A DNA stretch of 64,000 nt from the NCBI GenBank assembly GCA_020186115.1, contig WSYJ01000149.1, positions 1,612,001 to 1,676,000 on the forward strand, in the 5' to 3' direction. Position 1 is the stretch's first letter. Each line of letters starts with the position of its first letter. The notes under the pieces are model-generated. The model saw nothing but the letters and a program-made list of their open reading frames with translations. It was not told the origin of the DNA and made no database searches. This DNA is from Histomonas meleagridis. Lineage: Eukaryota; Parabasalia; Tritrichomonadida; Dientamoebidae. The position numbers and the translations under genes are program-made. Below are positions 47,500 through 55,838 of this stretch, one piece after another.

Positions 47500-48733
47500 A
47501 TGAATTCTTATCAAATAATTTTCAATTATGATAATTCAACGCTTTTAATCGAAAATTATGATGATTTTAATAATATGAATATTTCTTCAAATATGACTGA
47601 AAATATTATTTTTGGTGAAAACATTACTATAATTCCAAGTAGCACATTTATTGAATGGACATTTGTTGTTTGTGTCAATTTTAGTAATTCAGTAACAAAC
47701 ATTGGATCCGCAGCATTTTCAAATTGTTATAATTTAACAATTTTGACACTTGGCACAGGATTAATAAATTTTGGAGAGAAGATATTTGCAAATTGTATAT
47801 CACTAATAAATATTACAATTCCAAATTCAGTTCAATTCAATGGAACATCAGCATTTTCAGGATGTTATGGGTTAAAGATAATAACACTTGGCCCAGGATT
47901 ATCAGTGATTGCAAATGGTGCATTTTCGCAATGTTATAATCTTAAATGTATTTATTATTACGGTACTTTACCACCATCGATTGGAGGAAGTGCATTTTCT
48001 TCAGTTAATGCAACAGTACTTACATATCCAACATTTGAAAATGCAAAATTTGGTTCATTTACATTTAATGATTATGAAGGAGGAGTATGCATACCATTGT
48101 TTACACATTCATTTTCAAGTTCAAATACATATACACGATCAAACTCATTCAGTAAATCAAATACATATACGCAATCGAATATATTCACAAATTCAAATGC
48201 ATTCACTAAGTCGAATACATTTATAAAATCACTTCAAAGCTATTTAACTTTATCATTTTCTTATATAATAACCATTTCAGTATCTATTTACCAATTCATT
48301 GACGATTTATGAAACGCAAATAAAATCATTTTCATTATTTTTAAGTAATTCAATGTTTTCATATATTGAAACTAGTTTTATTTATTCTGATTACACAATT
48401 GTTATTTATACAACATATTATAATTATTATTCAAATTTCTATACATATATTAATATAAATGAATTCCTCAATAATGATAATAATATAACGACAACGATTA
48501 TTATTATTATTTGTGTTGTTATTATAATTATAATCATTATAACACTACTTGTCGTATTATTGATTCGAATTCGAAACAAAAAATCAGAAAATATTAAAAA
48601 CGAAAGTTCAGAAGAAAATGAAAACAAAAAAGAAACCACAAATACATTTGCAACAGGAATTTCTATGTCAACAATTGAAGAAGATCCTTTCGCTGATGAT
48701 TTCAAAGAAGATAAATTTATTGTGCAAATGTAA
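47500..48733 (+). pseudogene. BspA-like surface protein, frameshifted
   Basis: The first frame (47500-48312) has about six LRR_5 repeats (LTILTLGTGLINFGEKIFAN, LINITIPNSVQFNGTSAFSG, LKIITLGPGLSVIANGAFSQ) and the Ser/Thr linker SNTYTRSNSFSKSNTYTQSN. After ISVSIYQF the frame is lost; the rest continues in another frame to 48733 with a poly-Ile/Val membrane span, basic stop-transfer and tail STIEEDPFADDFKEDKFIVQ. Compared with the intact paralogue at 41.5 kb, everything is in order apart from one frameshift around 48290-48312. Two TAGTTCATTTTTT copies in tandem upstream (about 47469 and 47487) include TCA initiator cores. Confidence 0.75.
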
Positions 48734-49066
48734 TTTTGTTTAAATATTAAATATGAGGTAATAAAACTATTTTCTTTTTAGAATAAACATTAAATTTCTT
48801 TTAAATATGTTTGTATATCATTAATTTTAAAATTAATTAAATTTTCAATAACAAGAAATGCATTTTTAAAGAAAATTGAAAGAATAAAAAAATCACATTT
48901 TTTGTAAATTATATTTTTTTTAAGAGAATTATTACTCAAAATATATGTACGAAAAAGAAACGAACGCTAATTATACAGTCTTAGCTTACAATTGTAAAAA
49001 TTGTTATGAGATATGGAAATTCTTTTGAAAAGGTTTGACTGTAAAATTTATTATAAAAACAAAATT
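48734..49066. other. Intergenic between convergent genes
   Basis: 333 bp, AT-rich, nothing seen. Confidence 0.3.
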
Positions 49067-49690
49067 TTAATAAGAATCAGATTGATTCATTTCATCAAGT
49101 TGATTTTCAAGACGCTTCAGTAAAAGAGAAAGATCATGCATTCGATCTTGAAGGGCTTTTTCTTCAATTCTTTCATTTGATGATTCTGTTGAGCTAAAGT
49201 AACTTTTTTCTTGTGATTTTGGAGTTGTCATATCTCCTAAGCAAGAAACATCAAATGAGTCATCTTGATTTTCTGTTTTTTTAGTGATGATCATTGAGTC
49301 TGAAGAATCATCAAATGTGATTTCTGTTGTTTCGGAAGGACTTAAAGGAGATTGTTTTTGTAAAGAATTTTCAATAGCTGTTTGAGTTTGGACACTTCTG
49401 TATTTTAATGGTGAAGATTTTTTAGTAGAACTTAATTTATCGATAATTGATATTGCATGTAACAAAGTATTTTTTAACTCATTATAATCAGAAGTGAGTT
49501 CTTCTTCTTTAGAAATATTTATGGTTTCCTGATCTTCATTTGAATTACTTTTATTTGAAATTGGTGTTGACAAATCTCCAAGATGAATTGGATGATATGG
49601 AGTATCTAATGGCTTTAATGCTTTATTTGTTATAGGTGTAAATTGCTGATTTACCATAGCTAAATGAGGATCATTTTTTTGGTATTTCAT
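49067..49690 (-). CDS. Hypothetical phospho-site-rich coiled-coil protein
   Basis: 207 aa. A polar N-terminus has several TP/SP sites (FTPITNKALKPLDTPYHP, STPISN), a middle helix (YNELKNTLLHAISIIDKLSS), a Ser-rich acidic stretch (TTEITFDDSSDSMIITK) and a C-terminal coiled coil (DLSLLLKRLENQLDEMNQ). The TP/SP clusters suggest regulation by proline-directed kinases. I do not recognise a family; a centrosomal or cell-cycle role would be a guess. Confidence 0.5.
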   Translation of the reverse strand: MKYQKNDPHLAMVNQQFTPITNKALKPLDTPYHPIHLGDLSTPISNKSNSNEDQETINISKEEELTSDYNELKNTLLHAISIIDKLSSTKKSSPLKYRSVQTQTAIENSLQKQSPLSPSETTEITFDDSSDSMIITKKTENQDDSFDVSCLGDMTTPKSQEKSYFSSTESSNERIEEKALQDRMHDLSLLLKRLENQLDEMNQSDSY

Positions 49691-49919
49691 ATTAGAAGTT
49701 CGTTTAAAAATTTTGAAAATAAAATTCAGTATGATGGAAGACTTATTTTATGGATTTTTCGTAGTAAATAAAATTTCAATGAAGAAGTACAAAAGATTCT
49801 TATGCTAGTAATATATATAAGAAAAATCATGATTTCTCAAATTCCCAATTAATTGCCAACAAACCAAAAAAAACTCAAAGAATTCAACAGAAAAAAATAA
49901 AATCAATGATAATTTGTAT

Positions 49920-50312
49920 TTAGTTCTTTGCAAGTTGTTCCTTGACGAGTTGTGCACGTTTTGCAGCGAGTTTAGCATGCTTGAAGCGTTGGAAATCATT
50001 CATTTGTGATTTTGCAGCAGCAGCTTTAAGGTTCTTTCCCCACTTTGTTTCTTCAAATTTTGCAACTGCATCAGCATCCTTAACAGCAGCAGCAACATCT
50101 TCTTTCTTAGCAGTACGTTCTATTTTAACAACGATATCAGTAAGTTTGAGACGTTTGATTGGGATCATTTGACGTGGTTCGTTGGATCCAATAACATCGA
50201 TCATAACACGTTTATCATCAACTATATCAACAATTACAGCAAGTTTATCGGCAAGAGGGCCATAAGAAACAAGTGCAACTCGGCCAAATTCGACAAATTG
50301 TGTGTAAGGCAT
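49920..50312 (-). CDS. RPL14: Ribosomal protein eL14
   Basis: 130 aa, normal size for eL14. The KOW/SH3-like N-terminal half reads FVEFGRVALVSYGPLADKLA, VIVDIVDDKRVMID and RQMIPIKRLKLTDIVV, matching the family (vEiGRVvli..Gp.agklavIvdiID..rvLvDgp). The second half is basic helix (RFKHAKLAAKRAQLVKEQLA), binding 25/28S rRNA in the large subunit. Codon use is strongly biased to C-ending and preferred codons, as expected for a ribosomal gene. The 5' flank on the minus strand reads TTAAACGGTCGTAACCGTC, then GGCCTTTTATC about 5 bp before the ATG. Confidence 0.95.
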   Translation of the reverse strand: MPYTQFVEFGRVALVSYGPLADKLAVIVDIVDDKRVMIDVIGSNEPRQMIPIKRLKLTDIVVKIERTAKKEDVAAAVKDADAVAKFEETKWGKNLKAAAAKSQMNDFQRFKHAKLAAKRAQLVKEQLAKN

Positions 50313-50360
50313 CCAGATAAAAGGCCGTATTAAGACGGTTACGACCGTTTAACACCCAAA
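50313..50360 (-). promoter_or_regulatory. eL14 promoter with paired M3-like cores
   Basis: On the minus strand, AAACGGTCG and TAACCGTC lie 20-40 bp before the ATG and GGCCTTTTATCTGG adjoins it. The pair forms an imperfect inverted repeat (ACGGTTACGACCGT on the plus strand, 50335-50348). Confidence 0.5.
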
Positions 50361-50421
50361 AGGGGCACCCCGTTTATGCCTTAAAAAATTTTAATATTAA
50401 AATCATTCTAAAGTCATATTT

Positions 50422-51762
50422 TTATTGTTTGAAAAGTTCACTGCAAGGTATTATAACCATTGTCGAAGTATCATAACACACAATCACGTCCTTACAATTT
50501 GGATCAATACTTATACAGGTCACGCATCCCTCATTTGCATAAGCGCCCACCATCTTCGCCTCAGGCATTTTCCACACAGCAATGATCCCATCGTTACCGC
50601 CTGTCACCAGAAACTCGCCGGACTTAAACCATTTCATCACAGACACACCGTCAGTATGATGTGCGAAAGTGCAATGACAATTACCGCTAATTGCGTCCCA
50701 AATTTTAACAGATCCATCGATTGACGCCGAAGCGACGATGTTTGGGATTTTAGGGTTCCAATCAATAGAAGTGATACCATTTAAGTGCCCTTTTAATATT
50801 TGTATCTCGCGTTCATCTTTCCATATATGTATTGACCCGTCATTGCATCCAGTCGCAAACAACGAATTATCAATGGAGAAGCTGATGGAGATAAATGGGC
50901 CCGAATGGCTATGAAGTATTTTCTTGTCGCCGCTGACAGTAAATAAGCCAATGCTCTTATCAATCGAGGCCGTCGCAAATTTGCCTTCGTCACGCCAACA
51001 GATGTCTAATATTGCGTCTTGATGAATTTGATAGTTTTCGACAAGATGTGGTTGTTGATGCAGTTTGACATCCCATAACGATATGGAATAATCATTAATG
51101 GAACATAGCGCAAGAAGATTGTTTCTGGGGTTGAATTGAAGGGCGGAGCATCCTTGCGATATATGTGAAATTGGATCGCCGCGAAATGTATAAATGGTGG
51201 TCTGTGTAAAGGTGGCAACAGCTAAAAGGCTTCCGTCATGATTCCATCCAATGGATTTGGGACAGCGAGATTTAAGAGATTCTGGAGTTCCAATAACTAT
51301 TTTGTCAAAAAAATTGTTAGATCGAGTCCAAATGGTAGCAATACCATCAGATTCAAGCGTGGCAAATTGAGTACCGTTTGGTGACCATGAACAACATTCA
51401 ATTGATTGGGAATTTCCATTAAAGAAATTGAAGTGAGTGGAAGCAAGATTAACAACTTCTACACCTTCACTAGATGCTGGAGTTGGCTCTACATTTGGGA
51501 AGGAACTGAGAATATTTTGAATTTCATTTTGTATTTTCGGATCTGAACTAGATCTTGCCTGTTTAATTGATTTTTCTAGTTTTAAATAAATTAGACTTTT
51601 CTGTAATAGTGTTATTAAAGCATTTGGGGGAATATGAGATCCATTAATATTAGTTGAATCTGCAAGGAATTCTGTTTCAAAAACATACGCTGAATGAGGA
51701 AATTCATTCTCCTGCATATAGCGCCATATTAAGAAATTAACTTCATCCATAGAAATCGCCAT
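50422..51762 (-). CDS. TBL1/TBL1XR1-like LisH-WD40 corepressor subunit
   Basis: 446 aa. The N-terminus is a LisH motif in the TBL1 form: DEVNFLIWRYMQENEFPHSA, then NINGSHIPPNALITLLQKSL, closely matching TBL1's [20 protein letters not shown] and INGTLVPPAALISIIQKGL. After a short linker, WD40 repeats fill residues about 105-446 (ATLESDGIATIWTR, ATASIDKSIGLFTV, ATGCNDGSIHIWKD, ASASIDGSVKIWDA, TGGNDGIIAVWKM). In animals TBL1 joins NCoR/SMRT and HDAC3; in yeast the counterpart is Sif2 in Set3C. It suggests a Set3C/NCoR-type deacetylase complex in this organism. It shares a 75-bp promoter with the divergent CYB5D1 gene. Confidence 0.9.
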   Translation of the reverse strand: MAISMDEVNFLIWRYMQENEFPHSAYVFETEFLADSTNINGSHIPPNALITLLQKSLIYLKLEKSIKQARSSSDPKIQNEIQNILSSFPNVEPTPASSEGVEVVNLASTHFNFFNGNSQSIECCSWSPNGTQFATLESDGIATIWTRSNNFFDKIVIGTPESLKSRCPKSIGWNHDGSLLAVATFTQTTIYTFRGDPISHISQGCSALQFNPRNNLLALCSINDYSISLWDVKLHQQPHLVENYQIHQDAILDICWRDEGKFATASIDKSIGLFTVSGDKKILHSHSGPFISISFSIDNSLFATGCNDGSIHIWKDEREIQILKGHLNGITSIDWNPKIPNIVASASIDGSVKIWDAISGNCHCTFAHHTDGVSVMKWFKSGEFLVTGGNDGIIAVWKMPEAKMVGAYANEGCVTCISIDPNCKDVIVCYDTSTMVIIPCSELFKQ

Positions 51763-51837
51763 TTTGCTTCAAAACGTGGGATTTTTGGTGTGCCCTAAAA
51801 ATTTTAACGGTCGAAAACGTTACCAGAAAAAGGTTTA
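51763..51837. promoter_or_regulatory. Bidirectional promoter TBL1-like / CYB5D1
   Basis: 75 bp between start codons. AACGGT (51806-51811) and AACGTTA (51816-51822) lie 16-32 bp before the plus ATG and 44-60 bp before the minus ATG. Confidence 0.5.
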
Positions 51838-52482
51838 ATGAGTTTAAATAAATGGATTCTTCCTTCAGAAGTAATGGCACATAATATTGCTGATGACTGT
51901 TGGGTTTCTTATCTTGGATATGTATGGGATTTAACAGAATTAGTAAAAGGATATGAAAATGATCCTGAATATCAACCAATTATCAAAGCAGCTGGATCAG
52001 ATATTTCACACTGGTTTAATCCGGCCACAGGAGATATTAGAACAATGATTGATCCAGAAACAGAACTCGAAGTCCCACATCTTCCTTTTGACAATTTACT
52101 TCATCTACCTAAAATTACTCCCGGAATTGGTACTCTTCCTCCAGAAAAACCATGGTGGAAAGAAGAATCAAGGAGAATTGGGAAATTATCTAAGCATCCA
52201 CGATGGCTAAGAATAGTCAATACATTAACCGGACTCGAAGACCAAATCGAAGTTGCAGGTGAAGAGCCAATTAATGATATACTTGCTCGCTATAAAAAAA
52301 TTAATTCACATGCTGAATCATACACATGGAAATTCCTTGGAAAAGAATTAGATATGGAAAAAACGTTAGACGAAAATGGAATTTTAGATGAATCAGATAA
52401 GTTTGCAAGGTTAAATTTGGATTATGATATGTACATACCAGCAATCCTTATTTACTTTAATGACGATTTAACAGTAGCTTAG
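51838..52482 (+). CDS. CYB5D1: CYB5D1-like axonemal protein
   Basis: 214 aa, near the 228 aa of the human protein. The cytochrome-b5-like fold is at the N-terminus: LPSEVMAHNIADDCWVSYLG, YVWDLTELVKGYE, AAGSDISHWFNPATGDIRTM. The CYB5D1-specific C-terminal half is very clear: WWKEESRRIGKLSKHPRWLR, IVNTLTGLEDQIEVAGEEPI, SYTWKFLGKELDMEKTLDEN, GILDES and a final IPAILIYFNDDLT. The usual His ligand of b5 HPGG is replaced, though HWF is present. CYB5D1 is a ciliary radial-spoke-region protein in other flagellates; here it should serve the trichomonad flagella and undulating membrane. Confidence 0.9.
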   Translation: MSLNKWILPSEVMAHNIADDCWVSYLGYVWDLTELVKGYENDPEYQPIIKAAGSDISHWFNPATGDIRTMIDPETELEVPHLPFDNLLHLPKITPGIGTLPPEKPWWKEESRRIGKLSKHPRWLRIVNTLTGLEDQIEVAGEEPINDILARYKKINSHAESYTWKFLGKELDMEKTLDENGILDESDKFARLNLDYDMYIPAILIYFNDDLTVA

Positions 52483-52620
52483 ATATATTAACGATTTTGG
52501 ATATTTAAAATTTTGTTTTATGAATTTTTTCTATCTGTTGATACAGTAATTTGGATTTCTAAAAACGATTTAAATTTAATTCAATTTTGGGCTTTTTATA
52601 GTTCCAAATGGATATTTTAC

Positions 52621-52976
52621 TTATTTTCTTCCTTTTTTCATCATGAAAATTTCCTGCATATAGAGAAAATATAAATTGCCAATAGGAAGATCAGTAATAT
52701 CCATGCAAAAACTTTGTTTAAAAAGGCTCTTACCAGCATTACCTTGAACTTTAACTTCATTTAAATTACTGTTAATATTCTCTATCATGTTGCGGTCTTC
52801 CCCAAGAGGAGTCATAATGGTGTTTGATGTAATTGGTTCATTTCCAACTGCGATAGCTTCATCATGATTTTCAATAATCTGATTTGATTTTTGGAAGTTA
52901 GATTGAAGTCGAAGGTTTTGCTTATAAGATGGATCATTAACTAGTGCTTGTTTTTTTGACGAAGATTATCAACCAT
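52621..52976 (-). pseudogene. Possible SNARE-like (VTI1-type) gene fragment
   Basis: From ATG 52976 the minus strand reads MVDNLRQK, then a frameshift in a 7-T run (52951-52957), then ALVNDPSYKQNLRLQSNFQK, SNQIIENHDEAIAVGN, LGEDRNMIENINSNLNEVKV and a divergent end to 52621. The LGEDRNMIENINSNLNEVK stretch looks like the heptad core of a Qb SNARE, but a membrane anchor is missing. I consider it a decayed gene; the family is a guess. Confidence 0.3.
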
Positions 52977-53209
52977 TAGAATGGTTTTTATTTAGGCATT
53001 ATAATACTCATGTTCTACCATCGATAAATTCAATTAATCACCGAAATATCTAAATACAAAATATGTTAAATTGCAAACACCTCAATAAGATTTTTATATT
53101 TTAGTCAGCCAATTTTAATCTTTCGTATAAAAATGGAATTGTTTTTATTCAGTCATTTGCATGCAATGGAAAAACTACTTTTCAGCTACGTAAAAAAAAC
53201 AAAACATAA

Positions 53210-55345
53210 ATGTACTTATTGGTATTAGTTGATTTAATTGTATCTATACATATTGGAATTGATTTGGGAACATATAACTCAAAATTCTTAGCAAATAAAG
53301 AATTTAATATTATTCCTTCTTTTTTGACTTTCACCCAAAAATATGAAAATTTGGAGAAAATGGCTAAGCTTTCTGAAACTGGAATACCAATTAATTATGT
53401 TATTGGTGGAAAAGCTTTAAATTTTTTAAATAAACTTCCTTCAATTGGAACTGGTTATTTTTCTTTGATGATGGGTTTATCTGAGAAGAAGAAAAAGGAA
53501 ATTTCTTCTCTATTTAACATTCCTTCTGTTATTTATGAAATGACACATGAAGAAATAATAATTATTTATCTTAAAAAATATTTTTCAAGTATTTTAAGTA
53601 ATGATAAAATTAATAAAATATCAATTGCAATTCCTTCATATTTCTCATTACAACAAATTTCTTTATTAGAAAATGCAATTAAATTATGTGGTATCAATGA
53701 TTTCTTTATTATTGATGATATAGATGCAATAAGAAATGTGTATGCAATAGAGAAAATTAATGAATTTATTAACAATCCTTTAAATGTTTTGTTTGTTGAT
53801 ATCGGAGCAACTTCCGTTAAATCTTATATTTTGAAGTTTTATTATGAAAAAAATCGAGCAAAAATTTTAAGGTTATCATATGCTTATGAATTATATGGAG
53901 GAACATATGTTACGAACAATATCGTTGATTATATTATTAAAAAACAAAATATTGTTTCATTAACAAATGAAGAAAGACATAGAATTTTTTTAGAAGCTGA
54001 AAAAGCGAAAATAAGATTATCTTATACTTCTTTAACTAACATTTATATTGAAAATGTTTCTAATACAAATATTAAAATGATTCTGACTAGAGAAGAATTT
54101 GAAAATCCAAAAATATTTGGAAATTTAGAAAAATCGATTTTGAATGTAATCAAAAAATCTTCATCTGGTATTTCATTTGATAAGATTGAATTTCTAGGGA
54201 ACTCATCTTTGATACCAAAAATACAAAAAATTATTCAAGAAAAATTCAAAAATAAAAAAACAAGTATTTCACTAATTAATGAAAACATAATTGCAAAAGG
54301 TGCAAAATATCAATCACAATATTCATATGGAAGCAATCAATATATCCCAAATAATAAAGATCCAACTTCATTATACACTATTAATATAAATGGAATAAAT
54401 GTTTGTAAAAAAGGACATGAATGTTTAGGAGAAATAAATTTAAATAATAGTGTTCTTGAATTTACATATAATGCTAAAGAATTTTTAATTGATGTTGATT
54501 CATATAAGCATAAGTACGTTGTAAATAACACCAAAAACGAATCCATAAATATTAAATTTGTATCTCATCCTTTTCATATATCATCAATTATATCAACAAA
54601 TAATAGCACCATAAAATATTCATTCCAATCTTCATTTCCAAAAAATTTAAATTCTTTAATGGAAATTGTAAATTTTTATGATAATAAAAAAAGAATCCAA
54701 ATAATAAAAGGGGACATTGATCATTTGATTAAAAAAATTTTACATGAAATCGGCAATAATCTTACAATACGTGCTTTTACCAATTTTGATCAAAGAATTT
54801 CAATTATTCGAGAAGCAGAGAAGCAGAAGAAATGGATCATTTCAGAAGAAGCAAAAGAATGTAATAAGCCAATAGTCTTTGAAAAACGTCTTTACATATT
54901 AAAAAGTTTGATGACAGATGCTTATCAAAGAATAGAAGAAAATCATACATTTTATCAAGCAGCAAATGAACTTTATGAAACAATCAATTTATCAATTCAA
55001 ATTGTGCAACAAGTTCGAGATAAAAAGCTTCACGATGATAGAAAACTTTTATTTAGTTTTATAGCACATGCAGAAAAAATTTTTATATGGGCAAAAAACG
55101 CAATTGAGATAAATCAAAAAGCAAACATGTGGGAAAGGCTACCAATTAATCCCAAAAAATTCATCCAAAAGAATAGAAAGCTTCAATTAGAGTACATAAG
55201 AATCTCAAACAACTTCATTAAAAAAGTCAACACAGGATTAATAGATGAAACAGGGAACATGAAGTCAGTGAAAGATATTATTCGCGATAAACTCATTAAC
55301 ACAACGTTTATGCAGCAAGTGATGAAATATGAAAAAGAATTATAA
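53210..55345 (+). CDS. GRP170/Lhs1-like ER chaperone (Hsp70 superfamily)
   Basis: 711 aa. A signal peptide (MYLLVLVDLIVSIH) runs into IGIDLGTYNSKFLANK, the phosphate-1 motif of the Hsp70 nucleotide domain. NVLFVDIGATSVKSYIL is phosphate-2, and DKIEFLGNSSLIPKIQKIIQ matches the family's adenosine motif (GGxSRIPxVQ). Residues about 390-500 look like a reduced beta domain and 500-711 a long helical domain with LHDDRKLLFSFIAHAEKIFI, as in Hsp110/GRP170. An ER signal plus a large divergent Hsp70 indicates the GRP170/Lhs1 type, which acts as nucleotide-exchange factor for BiP. It ends KYEKEL, only loosely like KDEL. The coding region is very AT-rich. Confidence 0.75.
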   Translation: MYLLVLVDLIVSIHIGIDLGTYNSKFLANKEFNIIPSFLTFTQKYENLEKMAKLSETGIPINYVIGGKALNFLNKLPSIGTGYFSLMMGLSEKKKKEISSLFNIPSVIYEMTHEEIIIIYLKKYFSSILSNDKINKISIAIPSYFSLQQISLLENAIKLCGINDFFIIDDIDAIRNVYAIEKINEFINNPLNVLFVDIGATSVKSYILKFYYEKNRAKILRLSYAYELYGGTYVTNNIVDYIIKKQNIVSLTNEERHRIFLEAEKAKIRLSYTSLTNIYIENVSNTNIKMILTREEFENPKIFGNLEKSILNVIKKSSSGISFDKIEFLGNSSLIPKIQKIIQEKFKNKKTSISLINENIIAKGAKYQSQYSYGSNQYIPNNKDPTSLYTININGINVCKKGHECLGEINLNNSVLEFTYNAKEFLIDVDSYKHKYVVNNTKNESINIKFVSHPFHISSIISTNNSTIKYSFQSSFPKNLNSLMEIVNFYDNKKRIQIIKGDIDHLIKKILHEIGNNLTIRAFTNFDQRISIIREAEKQKKWIISEEAKECNKPIVFEKRLYILKSLMTDAYQRIEENHTFYQAANELYETINLSIQIVQQVRDKKLHDDRKLLFSFIAHAEKIFIWAKNAIEINQKANMWERLPINPKKFIQKNRKLQLEYIRISNNFIKKVNTGLIDETGNMKSVKDIIRDKLINTTFMQQVMKYEKEL

Positions 55346-55838
55346 TATTAAATTAACTAAAAATGGTTTATATCATTTTTTAAATTTACACATTAATGTG
55401 TGAAATGAAAAACTCATAACTCTTCTTGGTGCAAAGTAAACCAAAGCTATTTTTAAAATTAATAAAATTTAAAAAAACCATCATTTTTCTCAGAGTGTTT
55501 AACAAAAATTCTCGACAAAACCACATTGCTTAATCAATTGTATATAATTATCCAGTAAATCTCTTAACACAAATCATTCTTGAATTTGTGCGAAAACCTA
55601 TTAAGCCTGTCTCACACACAGTGAGTTAGTTAACATCATGTTTGACTGTTCTATGTGCTCTTTTGACAAATATAATATCTTGGCTCGAAAATGGGATGGA
55701 CAGCTCTTTTTCTACAATTACACAAATGTTTTTTTTTATTTGTTCAACAAATTTTTTATATAAAAAGTTGTTTTACAAAAACATATAAAACAATTTTTAA
55801 TTCTACTAAAATTTTATATATTTACGCACAGAGAACAA
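55346..55838. other. Intergenic
   Basis: About 490 bp between convergent genes, AT-rich with T runs. No feature identified. Confidence 0.3.
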
